Assembly (NCBI GenBank): GCA_051881075.1
Contig: JBJEPE010000089.1
Location: forward strand, 1 to 31,955
Reading direction: 5' to 3'
Source: RUG14223 sp051881075
GTDB lineage: Bacteria; Bacillota; Clostridia; Oscillospirales; Acutalibacteraceae
DNA length: 31,955 bases
Position 1 is the stretch's first letter; each line of letters opens with the position of its first letter. A model generated the notes under the pieces. It did no database searches, had not been told where the DNA came from, and was given only the letters and a program-made list of their open reading frames with translations. Below are positions 8,379 to 16,813 of the stretch, one piece after another. Position numbers and translations under genes: made by a program.

Positions 8379-9539
8379 CTATATTTTAAAGAACGAATTA
8401 AGTACTAATTTAAGTACGGCGCCAAAGTGTATTTCCTCCACTTGGTCAACTGAAACTATAGGATATTGCGCTAAAGGCGTATCGTTTAGGAAGTATTCAA
8501 GAGTACCTACCTGTTGCCCTATCTCAATGGGTGCTTCTATTACCTCATCATATGTTACCTTGCTTGTTATATTTTTTTCGTTACCTTTCTTTATCAGTAG
8601 GTTATCGCCTACCGTAACCTCAGTTCTAATTTGCGGTTGCATACCTCCGGTTACCTCCAGCGTCAGTATTTCATCTGTAGGTATATCTGGTATGTGCATT
8701 GTATAATTGCCAAAGCCGTAATCAAGCAGCTTCTGAGCATCGGTAAATCGTTCTTTACCGCTTTTTGAGCCAAGCACAACGGCGATAAGTGATAATCCGT
8801 CACGTTCTGCGGTAGCGGTTATACAGGCTCCCGCCTTATTCGTTGTACCTGTTTTAAGCCCCGTGATACCCTTATATGTTTTAAGAAGCTTATTTGTATT
8901 CACTATCTGAGTTGCGCCGTCACGCAGATAATCAAGCCATATTGAGGTGTATTCAAATATCTTCTCATGCTTCATTATTTCACGTGACATCAGCGCAACA
9001 TCGTATGCACTGGTAACATGGCCGTCCTCATCAAGTCCGTTACAGTTTTTGAATACGGTATCGCTCATGCCAAGTGCCTGAGCTTTGGCGTTCATTGATA
9101 CAACAAAGGCGTCCTCGCTGCCTTCAACAAGCTCAGCCAGTGCAACTGCGGCATCGTTAGCAGAGGCGACAACGGTTGCCTTTATCATATCATTAACGCT
9201 CATCTGTTCACCCTCCTTCAGCCATATGTCAGAGCCGCCCATAGATGCCGCATGAGCGCTGGTAATTACCATGTCATCAAGACCTATTTTGCCGCTGTCG
9301 ATAGCCTCAAACACAAGTATAAGCGTCATCAGCTTAGTAATAGATGCGCAGGGACGGACATCGTGCGCATTTTTTTCATAGATTATCTGTCCTGTGGTCG
9401 CTTCCATAAGTACTGCAGAAGCGGCTGTAAGCTCGTTTTCATCCAATGCGCTGACTGTGCATACATTTGTTTTTACTGTGCCAAGTGTTATAAGCACGGC
9501 GATAAGTAAGGCTGTAAAGCCTTTGAAAAATTTTCCCAT
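8379..9539 (-). CDS. dacF: D-alanyl-D-alanine carboxypeptidase (DacF-like, peptidase S11)
   Basis: 386 residues. The enzyme trims the terminal D-Ala from peptidoglycan stem peptides outside the membrane. A signal peptide (MGKFFKGF, hydrophobic stretch, cut near VSAL) precedes the penicillin-binding fold. All three active-site motifs are present: SITK with nucleophile Ser66 and Lys69, SAN at 126-128, and KTG at 229-231. The C-terminal domain (about 290-386) is the beta-rich PBP5-C type. It ends in an amphipathic helix (VLKLVLNSFFKI), the usual membrane-surface anchor. GGAAAGGA precedes the ATG. The gene diverges from valS. The exact paralogue (DacB, DacF or PBP5) cannot be fixed from sequence alone. 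Confidence 0.93.
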   Translation of the reverse strand: MGKFFKGFTALLIAVLITLGTVKTNVCTVSALDENELTAASAVLMEATTGQIIYEKNAHDVRPCASITKLMTLILVFEAIDSGKIGLDDMVITSAHAASMGGSDIWLKEGEQMSVNDMIKATVVASANDAAVALAELVEGSEDAFVVSMNAKAQALGMSDTVFKNCNGLDEDGHVTSAYDVALMSREIMKHEKIFEYTSIWLDYLRDGATQIVNTNKLLKTYKGITGLKTGTTNKAGACITATAERDGLSLIAVVLGSKSGKERFTDAQKLLDYGFGNYTMHIPDIPTDEILTLEVTGGMQPQIRTEVTVGDNLLIKKGNEKNITSKVTYDEVIEAPIEIGQQVGTLEYFLNDTPLAQYPIVSVDQVEEIHFGAVLKLVLNSFFKI

Positions 9540-9635
9540 AAACTCAAAAAATCCTTTCCTTAACGTATTGTTGTTTTACTTAATATCTATGTGATAGTAA
9601 GAGAAAATATTTATTTCCAAATTTATGTTTATTGA

Positions 9636-9664
9636 TTGACAAAAAAAGCTTATTGTGCGATAAT
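9636..9664 (+). promoter_or_regulatory. Sigma-A promoter of valS
   Basis: TTGACA at 9636-9641, a 17-bp spacer, then GATAAT at 9659-9664. The leader to the start codon is only about 58 nt, too short for a T-box. Confidence 0.8.
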
Positions 9665-9728
9665 GTATTGAATAGTGATTTTATTATAGATAAAAATTAC
9701 AGTTACTATATATAGGGAGGAAAATACA

Positions 9729-12350
9729 TTGGCTAAAGAATTGGCAAAATCATACAATCCCCGTGATGTTGAGGATCGTATATACAAGTTTTGGCAGGAC
9801 GGAGGCTATTTTCATGCTGAGGTGGATAAGAGCAAGAAGCCTTACACCATAGTAATGCCACCGCCAAACATAACAGGTCAGCTTCATATGGGACATGCCC
9901 TTGATGAAACCCTACAGGACATACTCATCAGATTTAAGAGAATGCAGGGTTACAGTGCATTATGGCTGCCCGGTACAGACCATGCCTCAATAGCTACAGA
10001 AGCTAAGATAGTTGAGGCCATGAGGAAAGAGGGCATAAGCAAAGAGGATATCGGCAGAGAAAAATTCCTTGAAAGAGCGTGGGAGTGGAAGCGAGTTTAC
10101 GGCGGAAGAATTACCGACCAGCTTAAAAAGCTCGGCAGCTCATGCGACTGGGACCGTGAACGCTTCACACTTGATGAGGGCTGTTCAAAGGCAGTTAAAG
10201 AGGTATTTGTTCGCCTTTATGAAAAGGGACTCATCTATAGAGGCGAGCGTATAATCAACTGGTGCCCAAAGTGCTGTACATCTATCTCTGACGCAGAGGT
10301 TGACTTTGCGGAGCATGACGGATATTTTTGGCATATTCGCTATCCTATAACAGGTATGGATGAGTATGTAGAGCTTGCTACCACAAGACCCGAAACACTC
10401 GTAGGCGATACCGCAGTTGCCGTTCATCCGGACGATGAAAGATATAAGCACTTAATAGGTAAAACCGTTACATTGCCCCTTGTAGGCAGAGAGATACCGG
10501 TAGTTGCAGATACCTATGTTGAAATGGATTTTGGTACAGGTGTTGTTAAGATCACCCCTGCGCATGACCCTAACGACTTTGAGGTAGGCTTAAGACATAA
10601 CCTGCCTGTAATCAACGTAATGACCGATACTGCATATATGAACGAAAATGCCGGAAAATATAACGGTATGGAGCGTTACGAGGCACGTAAGGCTATAGTC
10701 AAAGACCTTGAAGACGGCGGATACCTTGTACGTGTAGAGCCTATCAAGCACAATGTAGGTTCCTGCTACCGTTGCAAGACTATAGTTGAGCCACGTGTAT
10801 CTAAGCAATGGTTTGTTAAGATGAAGCCGCTTGCAGAGCCGGCTATAGAATGTGTAAGAAGCGGTAAGACGAAGTTTGTACCGGAACGCTTTGAGAAGAT
10901 ATATTTCCACTGGATGGAGAATATAAAGGATTGGTGTATTTCACGTCAGCTTTGGTGGGGACACAGAATACCTGCCTGGTACTGTGACGACTGCGGAGAA
11001 ACAATAGTTTCTAAGGAAACGCCTACAGTATGTCCAAAGTGCGGAGGCACACATCTTAAGCAGGATGAGGATACGCTGGATACTTGGTTCAGCTCCGCTT
11101 TGTGGCCGTTCTCAACACTCGGTTGGCCTGACAAGACACCTGAGCTTGAGTACTTCTATCCGACAAATACTCTTGTTACGGGCTATGATATAATCTTCTT
11201 CTGGGTTGCCAGAATGATATTCTCCGCTGTTGAGCAGACAGGACAACAGCCATATGATACCGTATTCATTCACGGTATAGTAAGAGATGAAAACGGCATT
11301 AAAATGTCAAAATCACTCGGTAACGGTATAGACCCGCTTGAGATAATAGATAAATACGGCGCAGACGCTTTAAGATTTTTCTTGGCAACAGGTAATTCCC
11401 CGGGAAATGATATGAGGTTTTCTGAGAAGAGGGTAGAGGCCTGCCGTAACTTTGCTAATAAGCTTTGGAATGCTTCTCGCTTTGTTCATATGAACATTGA
11501 CGATTACAACGTAGAAAACAAGCTTCCCGATGAGCTTACATTGGAGGATAAGTGGATAATCAGTACGTTAAACACTGTCACCAAAGAGATAACTGATAAT
11601 CTTGAAAAATTTGAACTTGGTGTAGCTGTTCAAAAGATTTATGACTTTATTTGGGATTGCTACTGCGACTGGTATATTGAGCTTGCCAAGGCAAGATTAC
11701 AGGCCGGCGGAGAGTCTGCGCAGAATGCACGTCAGGTGCTTGTTTGGGTACTTGACAAGATATTGCTTCTCCTGCATCCGTTCATGCCATATATAACAGA
11801 AGAGATATGGCAAACTATACCGCATACGGGTGAGTCAATAATGATTGCTCCATTCCCTAAGTATGATGAAGCCAATAATTATCCTGAGGCAGCGGCAGAA
11901 ATGCAAAAGATAATGGATGCTATCCGTGCTATCCGTAATCGCCGTAATGAAATGAACGTTCCGCCGTCAAAGAAGGCACGTCTGTTCATTGAAACTAAAG
12001 CGGCAAAGACCTTTGAGGACGGTATAAGCTTTTTCTGCAAGTTGGCATCGGCAAGTGACGTTACAATTGGTGAAAGCTTCGACATAGAGTCAGCGGTTAC
12101 AGCAGTTACCGCCGATGCTAAGATTTATATTCCTATGGACGAGCTTGTAGATAAAGAAGCTGAGCTTAAGCGTCTTAATAAAGAGCTTGAAGCCACTAAA
12201 AAGCTGCTTGCTCAGTCTGAGGGTAAGCTTAATAATCAGGGCTTTATTGCAAAAGCGCCTGCAAGCGTTGTTGACGGTGTACGTGCAAATGCCGCACGCG
12301 AACGTGAAAAAATATCTATGATAGAGGCCGCTATAGCTGCGCTTAACTGA
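9729..12350 (+). CDS. valS: Valyl-tRNA synthetase (TTG start)
   Basis: 873 residues, normal for the enzyme, which charges tRNA-Val with valine using ATP. HMGH is at residues 53-56 and KMSKS at 525-529. The segment WCISRQLWWGHRIPAW is typical of the class Ia ValRS/IleRS/LeuRS group. Cys pairs CDDC (419-422) and CPKCGG form a zinc-binding insertion. The editing domain includes TTRPETL and GTGVVKITPAHDP. The last 65 residues are a charged coiled coil, the ValRS C-terminal arm. The start is TTG at 9729, with GGGAGG 9 nt upstream and MAKELAKSYNP as the expected N-terminus. No in-frame ATG lies near. No clear terminator follows; a decayed insertion element begins 13 bp after the stop. Confidence 0.98.
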   Translation: MAKELAKSYNPRDVEDRIYKFWQDGGYFHAEVDKSKKPYTIVMPPPNITGQLHMGHALDETLQDILIRFKRMQGYSALWLPGTDHASIATEAKIVEAMRKEGISKEDIGREKFLERAWEWKRVYGGRITDQLKKLGSSCDWDRERFTLDEGCSKAVKEVFVRLYEKGLIYRGERIINWCPKCCTSISDAEVDFAEHDGYFWHIRYPITGMDEYVELATTRPETLVGDTAVAVHPDDERYKHLIGKTVTLPLVGREIPVVADTYVEMDFGTGVVKITPAHDPNDFEVGLRHNLPVINVMTDTAYMNENAGKYNGMERYEARKAIVKDLEDGGYLVRVEPIKHNVGSCYRCKTIVEPRVSKQWFVKMKPLAEPAIECVRSGKTKFVPERFEKIYFHWMENIKDWCISRQLWWGHRIPAWYCDDCGETIVSKETPTVCPKCGGTHLKQDEDTLDTWFSSALWPFSTLGWPDKTPELEYFYPTNTLVTGYDIIFFWVARMIFSAVEQTGQQPYDTVFIHGIVRDENGIKMSKSLGNGIDPLEIIDKYGADALRFFLATGNSPGNDMRFSEKRVEACRNFANKLWNASRFVHMNIDDYNVENKLPDELTLEDKWIISTLNTVTKEITDNLEKFELGVAVQKIYDFIWDCYCDWYIELAKARLQAGGESAQNARQVLVWVLDKILLLLHPFMPYITEEIWQTIPHTGESIMIAPFPKYDEANNYPEAAAEMQKIMDAIRAIRNRRNEMNVPPSKKARLFIETKAAKTFEDGISFFCKLASASDVTIGESFDIESAVTAVTADAKIYIPMDELVDKEAELKRLNKELEATKKLLAQSEGKLNNQGFIAKAPASVVDGVRANAAREREKISMIEAAIAALN

Positions 12351-12362
12351 CAAATAAGCTTT

Positions 12363-12699
12363 AAGGCAACACCGCACAGTAGTTAAAACTTAAAAAGCAT
12401 GGTATAATAAAAACATGAACAAACAATTACATTATCATACTTCCATTATGAACTGACGCAAGTCAAAATAAGTAAAAAGCCTTTTTGAGCAAATAGAACG
12501 AATCATATCCTGAAATGAGTGGATAGAGATAATCAAGACTTGATATTTTAAAGGAGAGTATATACTCTGAGTATTCAAAAAGTTTTTCGGTTATCTAAAA
12601 ATACGATACCGAGGAATTGAAAAATAAATTCAAAAATTGGACGAGATGTTTACATTGGAAAACTTATACTTAGATAACAGAAAGTCTCTGTTGGTCTAA
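12363..12699 (+). mobile_element. Decayed, internally deleted IS5-family-like element
   Basis: A frame beginning at the ATG 12415-12417 reads, with internal stops, pieces like LFEQIERII and NEWIEIIK, then YFKGEY. These match the N-terminal part of IS5-family transposases. In the same frame it jumps to KFFGYLKIRYRGIEK, IQKLDEMFTLENLY and a NRKSLLV end, which match the family's C-terminal part. About 200 residues of the middle, including the DDE core, are absent. Five in-frame stops precede the terminal one at 12697-12699. The stretch aaggcaacaccgcacag at 12363-12379 could be a left inverted repeat, but I found no matching right end. The homology comes from recalled family patterns and needs a search. 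Confidence 0.65.
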
Positions 12700-12808
12700 T
12701 TGAGTTTGCTATTGTGACATTATTATAGATGAAACGCAGGTAATTTACTTAAACTTTCTGTTTTTCATGATTTTAGTAATTATTTTTTAGGTGTTATGCT
12801 GTCTTACA

Positions 12809-12998
12809 TTAAACAAAAGATTGNNNNNNNNNNNNNNNNNNNNNNNNNNNNNNNNNNNNNNNNNNNNNNNNNNNNNNNNNNNNNNNNNNNNNNNNNNNNN
12901 NNNNNNNNNNNNNNNNNNNNNNNAAGGATTAAAATAAAAGATTGAAGGATTAAAATAAAAGATTGAAGGATTAAAATAAAAGATTGAAGGATTAAAAT
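12809..12998. repeat. 21-bp direct tandem repeat array interrupted by an assembly gap
   Basis: The unit aaggattaaaataaaagattg occurs three times complete (12924-12944, 12945-12965, 12966-12986) and once partly (12987-12998) right of the gap. The last bases left of the gap (12809-12823) match the end of a unit with one substitution. The array therefore enters the gap from both sides and its true copy number is unknown. It lies 67 bp upstream of the polysaccharide lyase start codon, in an otherwise gene-free stretch. Bases 12700-12808 show nothing recognisable. Confidence 0.9.
12824..12923. other. Assembly gap of exactly 100 N
   Basis: One hundred unspecified bases, the customary placeholder for a scaffold gap of unknown size. 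The same 21-bp repeat on both sides explains why assembly stopped here. Confidence 0.98.
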
Positions 12999-13064
12999 AT
13001 TAGTAAAGCACAAAAGAATGAAATGTGTTAAAAACAATATAAATAATGAATGGGGAAATGTTAG

Positions 13065-16000
13065 ATGAAAATGAGTATTAAAAGAATAATAGTAATTTTT
13101 ATGATTTTTTGTTTTATATGTGAAACAGTAAATATTAATTCTTATGCAATAGAAAATAGTAATATTCAATCTTTTGAAGAAGGAGTACCGGATAATTGGA
13201 AGAGTGAAACAGGAGTATTAGAAACTTCTACTAAGCATTTCAAGCATAAAACTCAATCGCTTTTATGGAAATGGAATAAAGAGGATAAGTTAAATGTAAT
13301 AGAAGAAAAAAATATGGCACAATCCGGTAAAAAGGGTGGTATAATTCTTTGGCTATATAGTGAAAAAGCAATAGAAGATAAACTTACTTTTAATTTTGGA
13401 ACAAAAGAACAAATTAGCAATAACAATCCATTATATACATTTGATTGTAATATTAATTTTACGGGTTGGCGTGCTATATGGGTATCTTTTAAATCAGATG
13501 CTACTAACCCAAACTTTCAAGGAAAAAGGAAAGGAAATATAGAACAAATGGAAATAGTAGCGCCTAAAAGCCAGAAGACAGGTGAAATATATATAGATTT
13601 AGTAGAGTTTAGAAGTTCAATTTTTTGGTGTCGTTCACAAGACTATCAAGTTCCAATTCAAAGGTCAGATGATGTAAAAGGCGATATTTGGCAAAGAAAT
13701 TATTATTACATAAAACAAGAACCATATTTAGATCTGCCGGAAAAAGTAACACAAGAAGAAATAAAAGCATTTGAAACAATAGAAAATAGACTGGATAAAT
13801 GGATCTATGGAACAGATACATATAAAAATGAATCCGAAATGCAAACAAGAAAAAAAGCATTAAATAAATATATTAAAAGCGGAGTAAATGGTTATAATTC
13901 TTTAAATATTACAAAAAGTGAAGATGGAAGTATAATTGGTATTCCTTTATTCGCTTTACAATCTCCATATACTGAAACTGGAAAGATGTTTGGAAGAGAT
14001 GTAGCAGAAAAAATATTTTTACCTTTAGCATTAGACTATAAAATAAACCACAATGAAGCAAGCTTAGAAAAAATAATTAATTTATTTGACTATTATCATG
14101 ATCAAGGTTGGGCAGAAGGAAGTGGATTAGGAACTCTAAACCATGAAACACTACGTTCAACAGGATATTTTGTAGCAGTTTATCTAATGCGAGAAGAGTT
14201 GCGGATAACAGGCCGCTTAAGCAGAGAAATCGGAGCAATTAATTGGTACACTAATTTTGGAAAGTTGTATGTAAATCCTGAAATAGATTATGAAGCTACT
14301 ACAGCAGATGAATTACGTACACATTCTTTAAATAGATTAATTTACGTTTTATTAATGGAAAATACACCCAAAAAAGTACAAGCAATGAATTCTTATGTGC
14401 AATGGTTTAACAATGCTTTAAGAACTAATCCAAATTTAGCAGACACAATTAAACCGGATTATATCGGTTATCATCATCAAGCGCCATATATGGGAGCATA
14501 TGCACCGCATGGGTATCATTTATCATCTGTTATTATATATTTATTACGAGATACGGCTTTTAAAATCAGTAGTGAAGCACAGTATAATTTAAAGCAAGCA
14601 TTAATAACTTTTGATATTTTAACAAATCAAACGGAAGTGCCAATTGCTTTGAGAGGTAGAATTGTGAACAGTAAGGAAATAGGAACAGAAATTTTACCGT
14701 CTTATGCTTATATGGCAATTTCAGGTGATCCGAAAACAGGAGACACTATTGATAAAGAAATGGCAGGAATCTTTATAAAGAACTGGAATATAAGTCATAA
14801 TGAGTTGATTACACAAGCCGATATACACATTAGTTATGTTGACACTTTAGGTGCAATAGATGTTATGTTAGATACTATAAAATCTAATATTGAACCAGCA
14901 GAAGAACAGCAGGGATTTTGGTCAAAACCATATGGAGGATTAGCAGTAAAAAGAAAAGATAATTGGATGGCTATGGTAAAAGGATGGAGCAAATATATTT
15001 GGGATTATGAATCAGATTCAAATGTAAATATATATGGAAGATATTTATCATATGGTACAATGCAAATATTATCGCAAGGAAATCCAATAAATGATAAACA
15101 AAACGGTTATGATTATGCAAATGGATGGGATTGGAATCGTATGCCGGCATCAACTACAAAACATTTAGAATTAGCACAATTAAATATTAATAATAGCGGT
15201 GGAACTGATAGAAACTATTCAGATCAAACATTTCTTGGAAGTGTAGAAAGTCAAGATAACCAAGGAGTATGGGCTATGTCATTACATGATTGTACATATG
15301 ATACATCATTTTATGCCAAAAAATCTGTATTTTTCTTTGATGATGAAATTATTTTATTAGGTTCAAATATAAAAAACAATGATACAACCAATAATACTGA
15401 AACAACATTATTCCAATCCTGTTTAAATGAGGATAAAAATAAACCAATTTATATAAAGTCTAATGAAACAATTACACAATACCCATACGAAACAACGATT
15501 AATGATCAAGCAACATGGATAATAGACCCATATGGAAATGGGTATTATATTCCAAATGCTAATAATGTAAAAGTGGTAAGAAATACGCAAGTTTCAATGG
15601 ATCAATCAAGTAAAAATCAAACATCAGGAGAATATGCGACAGCTTGGATAAACCATGGTACTGCTCCAGAAGATGCCGAATATGAATATGCTATTAAGGT
15701 ACAAACGACACCAGAAGAAATGGAAGAATATTCAAATAATATAAATTATGAGGTAATTCAAAAGGACAATAATGCACATATTGTAAAAAATACAAAATCT
15801 AATATAATGGGATATGCCATTTTTGAAGCTAATACAAAATTAAAAAATACAGAAGTAATTTTAAAAACAGATACTCCAATATTGGCAATGGCAAAACAAA
15901 GCCCAAATAGACTTGAATTAAGTGTAAGTGATCCAGACCTTAGAGTGTCAAACACAAATAATATGGAAAACAGCACAATGAAGAAGGTTAAAGTAGAACT

Positions 16001-16565
16001 AACCGGAAAATGGCAGATAGAATCAAAAACTACAGATGTCAAAATTACAGAAGTAAAAGAGAATAGTACTGTACTTGAATTTAATTGTATAGATGGTAAA
16101 TCTATAGAAGTTTCATTACAAAAAGAAGAAATTATAAAACCAGAAACAGTATATTATTTTATAACAGCAACAGCAAATGAAGGAGGAAGTGTTTTTCCTG
16201 ACACAGCAAAAGTAGAAAAAGGTCAACAGCAAACATTTATAATTACCCCAAAAGAAGGATATGAGATTGAAGATTTATTAATAAATGAAACAAGTGTAGG
16301 ATCAGTAAAAGAATATACATTTGAAAATGTTAATGCAAATCAAACAATACAAGCTGTGTTCAAGAAAAAAGAAACAGAAAAATCAGTGAATGGAGAAAAT
16401 AATACAAGCAATACTATTGAGAATGAAACAGAAAGTATTGCTAATGGTAATTTGCCAAAGTTGGGTGAAAGCTATTATAAAATAATATTATTAGAAATTA
16501 AAGTATTAATAGCCTTGATTCTTGGAATAAGCAGTTTTATTAAATTAAGCAAAGTAAAAGATTAA
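13065..16565 (+). CDS. Chondroitin-ABC-lyase-like polysaccharide lyase, family PL8, secreted
   Basis: 1166 residues. A signal peptide (MKMSIKRIIVIF..., cut near SYA) is followed by a Lyase_N-type beta-sandwich (about 33-205), an alpha/alpha catalytic domain (about 220-610) and the PL8 beta domains (about 620-1020). The tetrad known from Proteus chondroitinase ABC (His501, Tyr508, Arg560, Glu653) appears present as His470/His471 with Tyr479, Arg530/Arg532 and Glu649 (IWDYES then YGRYLSYG). Other family marks are NGWDWNRMP, FYAKKSVFF and LLGSNIKN. Eliminative cleavage of chondroitin/dermatan sulfate or a similar uronic glycan is inferred. Residues 1030-1104 form a GGSVFP...VFKK bacterial surface repeat. 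LPKLGE (1130-1135), a hydrophobic segment and KLSKVKD end the protein like a sortase signal, but with Leu where Thr is required. GGGG precedes the ATG. The gene is visibly more A-rich than its neighbours. Confidence 0.93.
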   Translation: MKMSIKRIIVIFMIFCFICETVNINSYAIENSNIQSFEEGVPDNWKSETGVLETSTKHFKHKTQSLLWKWNKEDKLNVIEEKNMAQSGKKGGIILWLYSEKAIEDKLTFNFGTKEQISNNNPLYTFDCNINFTGWRAIWVSFKSDATNPNFQGKRKGNIEQMEIVAPKSQKTGEIYIDLVEFRSSIFWCRSQDYQVPIQRSDDVKGDIWQRNYYYIKQEPYLDLPEKVTQEEIKAFETIENRLDKWIYGTDTYKNESEMQTRKKALNKYIKSGVNGYNSLNITKSEDGSIIGIPLFALQSPYTETGKMFGRDVAEKIFLPLALDYKINHNEASLEKIINLFDYYHDQGWAEGSGLGTLNHETLRSTGYFVAVYLMREELRITGRLSREIGAINWYTNFGKLYVNPEIDYEATTADELRTHSLNRLIYVLLMENTPKKVQAMNSYVQWFNNALRTNPNLADTIKPDYIGYHHQAPYMGAYAPHGYHLSSVIIYLLRDTAFKISSEAQYNLKQALITFDILTNQTEVPIALRGRIVNSKEIGTEILPSYAYMAISGDPKTGDTIDKEMAGIFIKNWNISHNELITQADIHISYVDTLGAIDVMLDTIKSNIEPAEEQQGFWSKPYGGLAVKRKDNWMAMVKGWSKYIWDYESDSNVNIYGRYLSYGTMQILSQGNPINDKQNGYDYANGWDWNRMPASTTKHLELAQLNINNSGGTDRNYSDQTFLGSVESQDNQGVWAMSLHDCTYDTSFYAKKSVFFFDDEIILLGSNIKNNDTTNNTETTLFQSCLNEDKNKPIYIKSNETITQYPYETTINDQATWIIDPYGNGYYIPNANNVKVVRNTQVSMDQSSKNQTSGEYATAWINHGTAPEDAEYEYAIKVQTTPEEMEEYSNNINYEVIQKDNNAHIVKNTKSNIMGYAIFEANTKLKNTEVILKTDTPILAMAKQSPNRLELSVSDPDLRVSNTNNMENSTMKKVKVELTGKWQIESKTTDVKITEVKENSTVLEFNCIDGKSIEVSLQKEEIIKPETVYYFITATANEGGSVFPDTAKVEKGQQQTFIITPKEGYEIEDLLINETSVGSVKEYTFENVNANQTIQAVFKKKETEKSVNGENNTSNTIENETESIANGNLPKLGESYYKIILLEIKVLIALILGISSFIKLSKVKD

Positions 16566-16626
16566 ATAGATCTGTTCTATAACCTAAATTTGAAAAAATA
16601 AATGCCGTAAATCAAATATAAAAATC

Positions 16627-16672
16627 AAAGCTCCATACTATACTTTTTTGAGTATTAGTATTGGAGCTTTTT
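16627..16672 (+). terminator. Terminator of the polysaccharide lyase gene
   Basis: AAAGCTCCA-TACTA-TACT pairs with AGTA-TTAGTA-TGGAGCTTT (single bulges) and is followed by a T-run. It lies about 60 nt after the lyase stop codon. Confidence 0.88.
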
Positions 16673-16737
16673 GCGTTCTTATTTAAATTTCTCAGAAAAT
16701 TCCAAACCTTATTATTGGTAAAAAAGCATTAAAAATA

Positions 16738-16766
16738 TTGACTTTAAGATATTTATTTATTACAAT
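16738..16766 (+). promoter_or_regulatory. Sigma-A promoter of the 1237-residue LRR gene
   Basis: TTGACT at 16738-16743, a 17-bp spacer and TACAAT at 16761-16766. The leader to the ATG at 16814 is about 40 nt and contains AAAGGCGG as the ribosome site. Confidence 0.75.
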
Positions 16767-16813
16767 AAACATAACAAAATATTTATGCGGTTTAGCGAAA
16801 GGCGGCATATAAA

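Noticed and set aside
9600..9728. A T-box or other riboswitch before valS
   Set aside because: The leader from the near-consensus promoter is too short, and no T-box sequence or long stem is seen.
12924..12998. The 21-bp repeat as a CRISPR array
   Set aside because: The units are directly abutting with no variable spacers, and no cas genes are visible.
12804..13169. A minus-strand reading frame through the gap with an ILILQSF-type heptad
   Set aside because: It is produced by the 21-bp repeat being a multiple of three, contains the N run and overlaps the start of the lyase on the other strand.
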